Source: Siphonodentalium dalli
Lineage: Eukaryota > Mollusca > Scaphopoda > Gadilida > Siphonodentaliidae
DNA: 64,000 nt
Direction: 5' to 3'
NCBI GenBank assembly: GCA_032622095.1
Contig: CP136062.1
Location: 134,950,960-135,014,959, forward strand
Shown piece by piece: positions 23,577 to 35,264 of this stretch; positions within the stretch are counted from its first letter, which is position 1; each line of letters starts with the position of its first letter. A program made the position numbers and the translations under genes. The notes under the pieces are model-generated. The model ran no database searches. It saw only the letters and a program-made list of their open reading frames with translations, and had not been told where the DNA came from.

Positions 23577-24930
23577 TATATCGAGTCAGATGCCACAATG
23601 GTTGCATGTGGGGGTATCTGTGGTGATCAATATTTTCATAAAGAATTTCCGACAGACATCATGGAGAAATCATTGCATATCAATGAGTTAGAAATGCTGA
23701 CAGTTGTGGTATGTTTGAGAATCTGGGCACATACGTTAACTGGTAAGAGAATTATTTGTAAATGTGATAATGCCACAACCGTGGCAGTTATTAACAAGGG
23801 GTCTTCCAAAAATCAATATTTGCAGGCCTGCTTGAGGGAAATTTGCTATTTAGCTGCAGTGCATCAATTTGAAATTCGTACAGTTCATGTCATGGGGGTT
23901 GTTGATAACAGAGGGGCTGATATTCTCTCAAGGTGGGACGAAAGTTCAAAAAATCAGAGGGCCTTTGTGGAGTACACAAAAGGTAAAAGTATGGTTGAGA
24001 TTCAACCATCTGATGAGTTATTCAAATTTGTGCATGATTGGTGATTTTCTTTTTAGGGCCAGGGGGGGGGGGGGGGGGGGGTCGGAAAAAAATTTCAGGC
24101 ACGTATGGCATTTTTTCCCTTTCGATCAGTGTTTCGATCATTTTTTGTACCCACCCACCCCCAACGCCAATTTTTTTTCCGTTTTCGGCAGTTTTTCCCG
24201 ACCATTTTTTGACACCCACCCCCACTTTTAACACTAAAACAGAGATTTGCGGGGAGAAATTCACTGTAAACAGCTGTATATGAATTTCTGTGCATACTAT
24301 TTATCATGGATGTTAACATGGACATGTAAATATGAATGAGTCATTTTGAGGTCATTCGGCCAAAAAAACATGGCTGCCAGCGGCCATCTTGGATTTCAAA
24401 ATTTGCAACAAAATACAACACGATAACTGCCTGCAGTCAGTTTACCAGTTAGAATTACATTATTTCTCTCATTCAAACTGATTCAAAGTGGTTTTGAAGC
24501 CCAACTCATTGCCAAAACACAAAAAACAAGCAGGAATTTTTTTTTTTAGTTGCGGAAAAAATTGCTTGTTGGTGGCTTTGACCACCCACCCACCCCGGCA
24601 TACGTGCCGGAAGAAATTTGTTCACCCCCCCCCTGTTAGGGCTAGAGATTAAACAGTTGAGGAGGGATGCACAGCGATCAGTGAGACATGCCTTTGCCGA
24701 AGGCACTAATAAAAATCATTACATTCAATGGAAGGCGTTTGTGTCATTCTGTGAATATTTTTCAATTTCTGCGTATTTACCCGCTACAAAGGAAATACTG
24801 CAGTGCTATACGCAATTTCTTAGTAGATCATTTGACTCAACAGATTCTATCCGTAATTATTTGAGTGGTGTTAAAGTGCTACATATTAGATTGGGTCTCT
24901 CTTGTGAAGCTTTTGAAGCCCCAGAAATTG
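23577..24930 (+). mobile_element. Ngaro-like copy 2, fragment split by a TIR element
   Basis: This fragment covers the RNase H (23577-24044) and the N-terminal recombinase domain (24643-24930). It is almost identical to copy 1, with a three-base insertion at 23899-23901 adding one Val. It retains the 52 bp deleted from copy 1 and ends at CCAGAAATT, where LINE sequence begins. It lacks RT, the catalytic recombinase part and terminal repeats. Confidence 0.85.
24053..24642. mobile_element. 576-bp TIR element with poly-G ends and 7-bp TSD
   Basis: The element is 24060-24635. TTAGGGC flanks it at 24053-24059 and 24636-24642; copy 1 of Ngaro (about 18042-18050) shows the empty site. Both ends are CAGGGGGGGG followed by degenerate inverted similarity around GGCACGTATG. 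The interior has no transposase. It contains one reverse-oriented copy of the GGCCATCTTGGATTT unit found as a tandem array at 59.4-60.1 kb. Superfamily uncertain; a 7-bp duplication with CAGGG ends suggests P- or hAT-related. Confidence 0.8.
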
Positions 24931-27060
24931 GCGATGGGATACATCTCCACTCACCCATATAGTGAATCTTTCTATTCACAATGGGCATGTCACAGAAGAG
25001 CTCAAAAGAGCTAGGGTCGTACCAATCTATAAGAAGGGGGAGAAGACACAGCCTGGAAATTACAGACCTGTCTCCGTACTGAATTTAACCTAAAAAATAA
25101 TAGAAAGAATTGAATACAAACAACTTGAGGAATATTTACAAAAACAAAATTTATTATATGGCTACCAATCTGGTTTTAGGTCAGGGTTTTCAACAGATAC
25201 ATGTCTGTTATACCTCACAGATAAAATTCGTAGTGAGATGGACAAGGGTAGCCTTACAGGTATGGTCCTGATAGACCTTCAAAAGGCTTTTGATACAGTG
25301 GATCATGAAATTTTATTGCAAAAACTTTATCGATTTGGATGAAAGCGCACTTCTTTGGTTCCACAGCTACCTGAATGGGATATCTCAAGCTGTTGATGTA
25401 AATGGTACATTATCCGGTTTTGAAGATATTTCATGTGGCGTGCCACATGGGTCTATTTTAGGTCCTCTACTGTTTTTACTGTATGTTAACGATGCTTCCA
25501 TGGCTGTGTCTTGCCAACTCCTCTTATATGCAGATGACTCTGCCCTTATTGTCGCTGGATCTGATGTGCACATCGTTGAACAAACTCTCAGCGTAGAACT
25601 GAGCAAACTGAGCGCTTGGCTGGTGGATAATAAACTATCTTTACACCTGGGAAAAACAGAATCAATTCTGTTCGGATCACCACATAAATTGAAAAATAAA
25701 TCCCAGCTGAGTGTTTGCTGTGATGGCGTGACCATCAGATCCAGTGACTCCGTAACATATATCGGAGCCATTTCAGACCACCATCTTAATGGTGAGCTAA
25801 TGGCAGCACACATAATGCAGAAGGCAAACTCTGAGTTGAAATTCTTGTACAGAAAGGCATCTTACCTGAACCAATACTGCAAAAGAACTCTATCCTTGGC
25901 CCTCATTCAATGTTATTTTGACTATAGTTCAAGCTTTTGGTACACTAGTCTAACGCAGAGAACAAAGATCCGATTACAAACAACCCAGAATAGGCTAGTA
26001 AGATACATTTTAGATCTAAATTGTAGGACACATATTGGCTATTCGGCATTTCTAAAAGTAAATTGGCTGCCGGTATGTGAAAGAGTTAACTTTAGGAAAT
26101 TGACAATTGTTATGAAGATCTCAGATAAGCAAGCCCCAGTAATGAACATTTCAAACGATCAAATAAAGAAGGGGATATAAATGTTTCGGACAATGAGGCT
26201 GATCAATCTGAAACCCGGTCAGGTAAACTGAAATTCATCCTCCCTCATGTAAGTTGTTATGGGAAAAAGTCTTTTTTCTACACAGGAATAAGACTCTGGA
26301 ATAGACTTGACAAAACTGTACATCTACCCATCTACATCAAGTACCGGAAATTTTGCATAAAAAACATCTCTTATCTAAACTGAAGGACCGAGAGGAAGAT
26401 CCCTTTCTGTACTACTGAATTGAAACTGTGACCAAAATTTTGCCAATCAATTACTCATCTCTGTCAGTATTCATAGACCCGGTGAGTGGGACGATTGACA
26501 GACTTGTTATGTAATATGGATCTGCCAGGCGTCTCATCCACCTGGTCGGTGAAAAGAACATTTCTTTTAAAATAAACACATTCACAATCAGAAGATTACT
26601 TGTAAATGTACGCACTTATGATGATAAATTATATTATCCATATTGATGATGGCATTATCAATGTATAATATTAACATATTAACATTGATGTGATTACCAA
26701 TATTTTTTAGTATTAAAATGGAGAATTTCTAAGTAACTATATTGTCTGCCTCGTGGCCGGTAGCATATCAGGGGACCACAATGGAATTAAGTCTTCGAGT
26801 GCTTTTTGTGCCATCCCCGATATCTAGCCGTGCATGTACTCTACGATTTTTCTAAATTTCAGCCATCATACCATTGGTATTCACTTTGACTTCTTTACAG
26901 CCTCATTTTTGCTTCAAAATTTGTGATTTCTTATATAGCCTAACAACTGAAATTATGTTAAAAACTCCTTTTTATTTGCTTGTAATTCATTATATTTGTA
27001 ACCTGTTAAAACAATATACATGTATGTCTTTATATCAAAAATAAATAAATCAATCAAAGA
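24931..27060 (+). mobile_element. CR1/L2-like LINE, 5'-truncated
   Basis: The fragment starts inside the RT (after the Ngaro junction) and ends in an AAATAAATAAATCAATCAAA tail near 27058. Minor frameshifts and stops divide the RT. The endonuclease domain is missing. It joins directly to the broken end of Ngaro copy 2. Confidence 0.75.
24960..26380 (+). pseudogene. LINE reverse transcriptase
   Basis: RT motifs in order: ARVVPIYKKGEK and NYRPVSVLNL (with a stop right after), YQSGFRSGFST, GMVLIDLQKAFDTVDH, then a frameshift near 25325. An ORF of about 296 codons (25290-26180) has SCGVPHGSILGPLLF and the catalytic YADDSALIV, then HLGKTESILFG. The C-terminal region HIGYSAF...VNWLPVCERV is typical of CR1/L2-type RTs. 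The last ~70 residues (FYTGIRLWNRL) follow after another stop at 26178. The catalytic site is intact but the frame is not. Confidence 0.8.
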
Positions 27061-27119
27061 TACAACATTTCTTCAAAATACGCTTAATCATATATAGGAC
27101 ATCACTAACGCATTTTGTA

Positions 27120-28228
27120 AACTAAATGGTCCTTTCCTTTTTTTCAAGCTCTTTAACCAACTGACGGCGGCGTTATCAGTTCTTACACCGACATTCTGAC
27201 CATACAGGTAAGAGCTAAAATTCCGCATTGAAGTAACTACTGCCAGTAGTTATTTCCTGTTCACACAGTACTTCTGTTGATGTTTGTTCATTGTCTTACC
27301 CATGTACGATATCGCCCTTTCCCTGCCGTCTGATAACTGTACTGGGACAACAGAGCCGACCGCTGAATCAGGCGAATCGGAATCCAATATATATTGTAAT
27401 TGGATATGCTGAGACTTCCGATGAAGTCAGAGCCCTTTAAGCTCAATGAACGCTTCATTGCACGCATTCGTCCACATAAAACTAACGCCCTTCTCGCATA
27501 ATTTGTGCAATGGTTTTGTAATAGAGGAAAAGCCTTTCACGAATCGCCTGTAATAGGAACATAGTCCCAGGTATGATCTTAATTATTTAACTTTTGTTGG
27601 AGTTGGCTACAACTGCTGTCTTCTTTATCTATCTATGCCATTTCCGACCTACCCTATATGGCCCAAAAATATGACTGGTTTCTGGAAAAATGTAGACTTT
27701 GATGGTTGTAGTTTAAATTAGCTTTCTTCAAGCGGCTAAATAAATGTTCAAGCCTCTTAAGCCCTTGATCTACAGAACTGCATGGTAGACATCTACATCA
27801 ACGTATAAAATGTACTCGTCCCACTGTAAAGCTCGCAACACGTGTTCCATAAGCCGCCCGAATGAAGAAAGTGAATTGACCAGGTCAAATGGGATAACTT
27901 CAGAAGCCGCTCGAATGAAGAAAGTGAATTGACCAGGCCAAATGGGATAACTTCAGAAGCCGCTCGAATGAAGAACGTGAATTGACTAGGCCAAGTGGGA
28001 TAACGTCAGAAGCCGCTCGAATGAAGAGAGTGAATTGACCAGGCCAAATGGGATAACTTCAGAAGTGTACTGACCTCCAGTGGAAAAGACAAAAGCTAGT
28101 AAAAATGTCAACTAAATTGTTTAGCTTAGAGTTAGCTAGTGCCCATATACAATCAGACTCTATGGATTGGTTAACAATCTCGTAATGTAAAACAAACAAA
28201 ATCTCGGGGCTTTATTAGGCCTAGACAC
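27120..28228 (-). pseudogene. Gypsy RT and RNase H remnant
   Basis: Read on the minus strand: FSTGGQYTSEVIPFGL, a four-fold repeat of the next segment, then MEHVLRALQWDEYILYVDVDVY (the catalytic region, eroded from YLDD), then LGLCSYYRRFVKGFS, KPLHKLCEKGVSF and the RNase H pieces GRERAISYMGKTMN and VRTDNAAVSW. The gene is thoroughly broken by stops and shifts. It continues at higher coordinates beyond the 1,843-bp insertion at 28232. Confidence 0.75.
27851..28062. repeat. 53-bp tandem repeat, four copies, inside gypsy RT
   Basis: Unit starts AAGCCGCYCGAATGAAG at 27851, 27904, 27957 and 28010. On the minus strand each unit encodes the RT palm segment around PFGLVNSLSSFERL. 53 is not a multiple of three, so every extra copy shifts the frame. 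The array arose by local duplication of RT sequence after the element died. Confidence 0.88.
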
Positions 28229-30077
28229 AAGGCCCCAATTCGTCATCTCTGGTTTAAACCTCCGAGTTTAAACCTTGGTTTAAACCTACATTGGAGGTCC
28301 AGCCAAACCGGGTCTAAGGTGGCGTTTTAGTCGTTTAGTTGCCAGCTAATTGACAACTCGATTCGGTGATACGATTATGCAATCAAACTACCCTCTTACC
28401 AATCGGATCAAAAGATAGGCCGATATAATGGTTATTGACAAGTCATAAATTATCGTGACCGCGTGCACGCTCAATAGATTTATTCATTGAGAAACAAGTA
28501 TCGCTCATTGACTATTAATCCGATCTCAATCTGTGTTTAAATCAATTTAACAAAGGGTATGTCTCGCAACACGAGTTTCACGCTCTGTTCATCACTTTGA
28601 TTGTGATAAATATATGCAAGATGCTTCACCCGCAAAGACAAAATTTGGTGTATTTACGTGTATATCTGTATATATTAAAGGGTATAGGAGCTGCCTATCT
28701 GTATGTCCGTTTGTCTGTTCACAACTGTTCTCCAATACCCATGGACCGATTTCAATTTAAATTAGGTGTGGTGATTCGTGTGGTATAACGGCGTTAGGTT
28801 TTAAAAATAAATAAAATATAATATAAACGAAATGAAATAATTGTGTTAAATTGAGCAAGGAGTTGAATCTAAAAAGAAACAAAATTAGAAATTTAAATTA
28901 ACATTTGTTTGTTTCTAATTTAAGTAATTTTTTTATTATTATTAAAATGTTCAAATGATCAAAATGTGCGCAAAGCCCCTCTGGCGCTGAATCAAGTCTC
29001 CATAATCGAGTCAATCATGGACCAAGAGGCCAGTCAAGTAAAGGCAATTTGCTTATGAGTGCACACCATATGAACTGTTAGAAGTGGGCAACCATGCAGA
29101 GGGACAGCTTTTAATAAAGAAATATATTACATGCGTTGATTTTTTTTCAATGTCATAAATTTCCCGTCATGCAGAAAATCAAAAAGGTTCCCAGGTTTTG
29201 AACTGGTAGAATATTATGGGCGTAGCATGATCTACATCAAAATAAGTTATCAAATTTGACTCATATAGCAAAATAAGTTTAGGATCGCAAACTATGTGTA
29301 TAGCATATCTGGTCATGCAGTAGCATCGTTTTGGTGTCAAATTAAAACGTTGAACCATTCAAATGAATTCGTAGAAAACACCAGTATTTGTGATTGCCAC
29401 AAGCCAAACAAAAACACCACGAGATAGTTGTAAAACTCATATATTTAGGAACATGTCCATATCTGAGCAAAGCTCGCGTGCGAATGAATCAACTGTGACA
29501 TGATAACACCAGTCGGCAGTCACCAGTTAGACACGCCCTCACTCGAGATTATTTACAGCTCCCTGTGACATGATAACACCAGTCGGCAGTCACCACTTAG
29601 ACACGCCCTCACTCGAGATTATTTACAGCTCCACCCTTTGATTAATTGTTTGACAATTCTAAACCGCGATGAAGAAAAGACGGATTCGTCATCTCATGTT
29701 TAGCCTCGATAAAGCTGGTTTTGCTGGACCGCCGAATTAGATGGTTTAGTTGCCGGTTTAAGCTTATAAAACGCAAAAACAATATTGAAATTGACAAAAA
29801 ATACGCTTTATATGTGTGACTGCTTCTCGCTTATAAATTTCCAATCAAAATATGACCGCTGTCGTAATTATTGATTTTCGCAATCAATAAAATTAGGCGG
29901 TCCGCATTAGGAAAGTACGTTTAATTATCTCGACGATACAGAGACACTACTGCTAAACCACTGGTCTGGCTGGACCAGGTTTAAACCAGAGATGACGAAT
30001 GCGTCTCTTAGACCTGCGGTTTAAACCTAGAGGTTTACGTAGACCAGGTTTAAACCTGAGATGGCGAATCCGGCAAG
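28229..30077. mobile_element. 1.84-kb TIR element inserted in gypsy RT, 3-bp TSD
   Basis: The element is 28232-30074, flanked by AAG at 28229-28231 and 30075-30077. Ends are inverted: GCCCCAATTCGTCATCTC on the left, GCCGGATTCGCCATCTC on the right (reverse-complemented), each followed by GGTTTAAACC. Ignoring the element and one AAG restores the gypsy reading frame across the site. A 3-bp duplication with GGC/GCC ends suggests PIF/Harbinger-type mobilisation, but no transposase is seen. Internal GATTCGTCATCTC ends at about 29683 and 29993 indicate a smaller nested relative. Confidence 0.8.
29493..29632. repeat. 70-bp tandem duplication in the left arm
   Basis: CTGTGACATGATAACACCAG starts at 29493 and 29563 and the 70-bp units differ by one base. 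The inverted arm at 31430-31505 has only one copy. Confidence 0.85.
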
Positions 30078-30942
30078 AAGTATGGGGCTAGCCCATGGTG
30101 AATTGCGTTCATTTATTATCCCTTGATCAAGCATCTATCTTATTAATAATTTGTGTTTGAACACCTCTTGTTCATATGGGCAATCACCGTGGTTGATGAC
30201 GGACTGGTTTAGCATCTCCAGCGTCTCAGTGCGCCCAAGTCCTCTGCAGATTTAGAGAATACATTTTGGTACGTAACCAATATATTTCGAAATTGTATTT
30301 GTTCATTCGGTGTACGATTCTCAGAGCCCTTCTCAAACATTTCAAATTACTAGCTTGGCAAGTCATTTCCATTGGTGGCGACTTTAGACATCCTTGCAAC
30401 TCGATGTGTGTCACCCCTTGTGAATATGATTCACATGTTCCGCTTAGCTATCACTGTTTTTGGACACAACTGTACTGCTTTGTCGTCCATGTTTATGACT
30501 TGAATATATTTATCTGGTGCGTTTGTCCCAATCAACAATCGCATATGTACATTCAAGATGGTCAGCTTCCATGGATATTCAAGCTGGTCAGTTTCGGTAT
30601 ACATATTGGTATACTGAAAACTATACGTGCTGGCACCAACACTTTTTGCCGTATATCCACTCGACACGTCATTGGTTCTGAACTCCTGCCTATATATGCA
30701 GACCACGAGACTCGTAGTCTATCTTACTCGCGTGTTTCATTGGGAAATCTTGTCCTAGTATGCTATCGGGTGTGATTTCACATACTCGCACGTCGTGTGT
30801 ATAACTTTCATTACTGAAGTCTAACTCAATTGAAACAATTCCATGTCATTTAATGGCTTCCCCATTTACATTATGGATTATGTCCCTAGTTGGACGCATT
30901 TGTAGGTTCCAGCCTGTAACTCGTTGATGGGAAACAATAGGG
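30078..30942 (-). pseudogene. Gypsy protease C-terminus, linker and start of RT
   Basis: On the minus strand from 30942 the frame shows VNGEAIK, GIVSIELDFSNES and ITPDSILGQDF, the C-terminal half of a retropepsin. It is followed by linker sequence (VINMDDKAVQLCPKTVIA) and, near 30078-30130, the RT entry block NSPWASPILL. It sits between two inverted TIR elements and links the RT fragment at lower coordinates to gag at higher coordinates. Confidence 0.7.
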
Positions 30943-32724
30943 GCCGATTCGTCATCTCAGGTTTAAACCTGGTCTACGTAAACCTCTAGGTTTAAACCGC
31001 CGTGAGTCAGCAAAATCCGTGGTTTAAACCCGCGACCGCAGGTCTAAGTGACGCATTCGTCATCTCTGGTTTAAACCTGGTCCAGCCAGACCAGTGGTTT
31101 AGCAGTAGTGTCTCTGTATCGTCGAGAAAATTAATCGTACTTTCCTAATGCGGACCGCCTCGTTTTATTGATTGCAAAAATCAATAATTTCGACAGCGAC
31201 CTTATTTTGATTGGAAAATTATAAACGAGAAGCACACACCTATAAAGCGTGTGGGGATAAGTTTTTGTCAATTTCGATGTTTTATTTGCGTTTTATAAGC
31301 TTAAACCGACAACTAAACCATCTAATTAGGTGGTCCAGCTAAACCTGCTCTCTCGAGGCTAAACTTGAGATGACGAATCCGTCTTTTCTTCATCGCGGTT
31401 TAGAATTGTCAGACAATCAATCAAAGGGTGGAGCTGTAAATTATCTCGAGTGAGGGCGTGTCCAAGTGGCGGTTGCTGACTGGTGTTATCATGTCACAGT
31501 TGATTCATTCCCATGCGAGCTTTGCTCAGATATTGACACGTTCCTTCAGTATGATTTTACAACTATCTTGTGTTTTTTTTTTTTGGCTTGTGGCAATCAC
31601 AAATACTGGTGTTTCTACGAATTCATTTGAATGGTTCAACGTTTTAATTTTGCACCAACACCATGCTACTGCATGACCATATATGCTATACACATAGTTT
31701 GCAATCCTAAACTTATATTGCTATATGAGTCAAATTTGATAACTTATTTGTATGTAGATCATGCCACAAAGCTCTACTCTGGCTCCGCTCATAAATTTCC
31801 ATAATATTCCACCAGTTCAAAACCTGGGAACTTTTGGATTTTCTGCATGATGGAAAATATTTTACATTGAAAAAAAGCAACGGATGTAATATATTTCTTT
31901 ATTAAATGCTGTGCCTCTATATAGTTGCCCACTTTAAACAGTTCAGATGCCGCTTCTGGTGTGTACTCATAAGCAAATTGCTTTTACTTAACTGACCTCT
32001 TGGTCCAGGATTGACACGATTATGGAGCCTTTATTCATGCAGCGTCAGAGGGTCCTGCGGCCCCTTCGTGCGACAGGAACCTGCGTCACATTTGCGCACA
32101 TTTTGATCATTTGATCATTTTTTTTAATTATATTGAAAACAAACAAATTTTAAATATTGTGTCTTGTTAGATACAACTCCTTGCTCAATTTAACAACACA
32201 ATTTTTTCATTTTATTTCAAATTAAATTATTCTTATTTTTAAATCATTTTTAGAACAGACTAACGGACAAACATATATACAGCTTCTATATCCTTTAATA
32301 TATACATGTAGATACACCATATTTTGTCTTTGCGGGTAAAGCATCTTGTAGAAAATCAATCACAAACAAAGTGATAAACAGCGCGTGAAGCTCGTGTTGA
32401 GAAACATGCCCTTTGTCAAATTGATTTAAACCCACAAAGAGATCGGATTAATGGTCCATGAGCGATACTCATTTCTCAATAAATAAATCGTGCACGCGTT
32501 CGCGATGATTTATGACAAGTCAATAACCATTACATCGGCTTGTCTTTTGGTCCGATAGGTAAGAGGGTAGTTTGACTGTATGCTCATATGACCAAATCGA
32601 GTTGTCAATTAGTTGGTAACTGAATGACAAAAACGCCCCCTTAGACCCGGTTTGGCTGGACCGCCAATGTAGGTTTAAACCAGGTTTAAACTCGGAGGTT
32701 TAAACCGGAGATGACGAATCCGGC
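30943..32724. mobile_element. 1.78-kb TIR element, inverted copy of 28232-30074
   Basis: The sequence is the reverse complement of the 28.2-30.1 kb element over nearly its whole length, including the same nested internal ends near 31051 and 31368. Terminal GCCGATTCGTCATCTCAGG and GAGATGACGAATCCGGC are visible. It interrupts the gypsy protease just downstream of its probable active site. No clear 3-bp duplication remains. A block of about 30 bp near 32060 is absent from the other copy. Confidence 0.8.
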
Positions 32725-32806
32725 CTGTGTGTTGTTGCGCCGCTAACAGTAATTCAAATATTTCTCCATTAACAATGCCTTTAATATAGAATCACTATCG
32801 TTTATG

Positions 32807-33165
32807 CAGCCTGTTTCCCCGAAATCCGCACATTATCTGCTTACGATATAACTTGTTTTAGGTTGATGATCTGCTGAGAATAGTATCGTTTTGAGTCGAT
32901 AATATGCTGAAAATTAGAGCATTTTAGTCACATTATCGACCCACAATGAGGCTATTCTAAGCAGATTATGTGCGCACAATGACGCATATAAGCAACTCAC
33001 GACGTAAGGTGTACGCTCTTCAACGTGCGTTTTCACTGTGGCCCGCGCCATAAAACGAAATAACGGACTTGACTCCATTTGCTTATTTCATAATCAGATA
33101 ATCACATGCACCTATTTCAAATTATAGGTCGATTATGTGCGTATTTGCGCGAGAATATGTTGGTT
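32807..33165. mobile_element. Single arm of the CAGCCTGTT inverted-repeat element
   Basis: Matches the left arm of the element at 43795-44620: CAGCCTGTTYYMCCGAAA, ATAATCTGCTTA-like boxes and GTGGCCCGCGCCATAAAAC. Only one arm is present. Confidence 0.65.
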
Positions 33166-33173
33166 TATGTGTC

Positions 33174-33990
33174 CTATTCTCTCCCCTTGATTTGTTTTGA
33201 TAGGCCCCGATTTCTCTTCCAACAAGCTTGGGCCTTTTGGCACATTGGTTTGGCATTTTCCTGTTTGATAATTATAGAGCTACTGCCCTTTGATTGAGTT
33301 TGAACATAACTGAATGATTTATTGTCAAACCTAACTTCCTCTTTGTTTCTATCTGGACATGGCTTTCTACCTATGGTTTGGCGAAGAACAGATAAAACAG
33401 CCATTGTTTGCATCTGGGATGGTATTGGATTGTGGGTTGAACCTCGTTCAGGCCATTATTTGGCTTTCTGAACCCATCTCCATGCTTTAAGATTGATACA
33501 ATTTCTTTTAGCAAATCATCAGTATATTTACTTTCATTTTAATCCGGTTTAGTGGTCAATCATGGCATAGGCCTCTTCATATCTTGATCACCAAATCATG
33601 GCATAGGCCTCTTCATATCTTGATCACCAAATATAGCTTCAACTATACTGTGTTCTACTATAGGTACCATATCTAGAATTGAGCGACATCCCATTCTCGT
33701 ACATTCATATTTTCATCTGCAGTTACTGATATGTAAAGTTGGTTTAGCGCAAAAGCTTCTTGGACCTCTGTACTAAGATCACTATATGCTCTACTCGCGA
33801 GAAGACTTAATTCGTCCGCAAATGAAGCAATTGATTCACCAGGACGTCTCTTTCTGTTTCTAATTTGGCCAAGCAACTAATGTTGTGAATGCCATTACCA
33901 AATCGTTCACCCAACTTGTTCACTAAAATGTCATAATTTTATCTCTAATCAATGGGCATCTTACATATTACATTCTAGCTCCACCACGTT
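33174..33990 (-). pseudogene. Gypsy gag fragment
   Basis: The minus-strand frame at 33876-33673 reads LGQIRNRKRRPGESIASFAD and LSTEVQEAFALNQLY, the typical gypsy gag block in which the retroelement capsid C-terminal domain is followed by ESI..FA-type motifs. Sequence below 33660 continues in another frame. A 36-bp duplication (33561-33596, 33597-33632), equal to 12 codons, lies just downstream. The zinc knuckle is not convincingly preserved. Confidence 0.65.
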
Positions 33991-34149
33991 TTAAAGATTG
34001 TTCTACATATCCTTGAGAAATAATAGTGATATTATGCACAACTGGTAGAACGTATGTATAAACATGCGTTGCATCTTATATTCATGCACTGTAGATGAGC
34101 AGCAAGCTATAAATTTGTATTTACACCCTTGACATCTGCGAACTTGTTT

Positions 34150-35264
34150 AACTGCTTCAAAAATATCAGCCTGTTATCGTCATCCAAAATGACGGAGGTG
34201 GTCCAGAGAATGAAATCTTTCTGAAAAGCAAATTTGTAGGTACCTCACACGTCAAACATTCGTGGCCAGTCAAACTGATTTTTTAACAAAGTTATGTTTT
34301 AAAACTTCAATGTTGTCTGACTATTGGGCACATCGATTTCGAGACATCTACCAATATAAAACATCGGTATATTTCTGGTACCAGAAGTGAAGTATACAGC
34401 ATAACACTGTTCAATCTCAGGTTATGTTACATGACTTGTCGAAGGATTCTCAATAACATTGTCAGAATCACTTCTACCCGATTCCATAGTAACAACATCA
34501 GACACATCCATGTGTGTTGTATGATTACCGATGGTATCATTATGTTTCAATATTAGACAACTTTCTGAAATGACAATTGCACTTAACTATGCCAGGGTTG
34601 CAAAAGCAAGAGAGCTTACGATGGTAAAATAAAATTCCCCTGGTTTGTCATTCGCATACCAAATCTGGTGAATCTCCAGAGTATCCTTTGTGGGTTCTAA
34701 ATTGCATTCATGTTCTAAATAAGGTGACATTTGTGCGATGTTATCAGTTGTTCAAAAATCATCTTCACATTCAATTTGTCATCCAGTGATAAGAACTCTT
34801 TTGCATCCGATATGTCTCTCCTGTGTGAGAATCTGCCTTTGACTTTAGGGCGGCCTATATTCAATCAGCTGCCTGTTTCCCATGTTCGGCTTCAAGAAAG
34901 TTTTATGTTACAAATTGTAGTTCTAATTTTGAAGGAATTTTCGAAAGAAGAAAAAGTTACTTTTGTTTCGATACTGCGATGTTGTTCCATCAGACACAAT
35001 GTGTATGGTATCTATGCCAAGACATTTCAGGTCTCTCACTACTGAGCTGAGATGTGCCCACACAGACTGAGCACAATGGGAAACATAACCAGAAATGGTA
35101 CAATACGATTTTGTGAACACTTTTGTCACTTCACCATCAGATGTTCTCAGGATGTCAACACAGGTATGCAGAGAAACTTGCTGTCTGCTTCCCCAGAAGT
35201 TGTATTTCTGTAGCCGCTTCCAATCGTAGCTCTCACTAAAATATATCTGTAGCATGCACACATT
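34150..35264 (-). pseudogene. Transposon-type gene remnant (DFSENY/SDG family), 3' part
   Basis: On the minus strand the frame from 35261 reads IYFSESYDWKRLQKYNFWGS, ISGYVSHCAQSVWAHL and IHIVSDGTTSQYRNK. It matches a repetitive invertebrate protein pattern I know as DFSENY...WAHL...SDGPTTQYRNK, probably a transposase-like protein. Here the first Asp is Tyr. Downstream pieces (EQCYAVYFTSGTRNIPMFYIG) continue to about 34150 with stops. It is continuous in frame with 43336-43819 across the 8-kb nest. Confidence 0.5.

Larger units (their letters stand above)
28232..32724. repeat. Large inverted repeat, ~1.8-kb arms, 868-bp spacer
   Basis: The two TIR elements in opposite orientation form a potential 4.5-kb cruciform with gypsy sequence in the loop. 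Arms are diverged but collinear. Confidence 0.8.

Noticed and set aside
24060..24082. Poly-G run as an assembly gap artefact
   Set aside because: The matching C run at the other end and the TTAGGGC duplication show it is a real element end, though its exact length may be unreliable.
24022..24325. Gly/Pro-rich ORFs on both strands
   Set aside because: Translation of the poly-G end and simple sequence of the TIR element.
27851..28062. Four regular 53-bp repeats as a CRISPR-like array
   Set aside because: Units are contiguous with no spacers, and they encode RT sequence.
30266..30775. 169-codon plus-strand ORF in the inverted-repeat spacer
   Set aside because: It is antisense to the recognisable gypsy protease-linker; no motif of its own.
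27120..33990. Endogenous retrovirus interpretation of the gypsy copy
   Set aside because: I saw no envelope-like frame; gag, protease and RT fit an ordinary gypsy-type retrotransposon.
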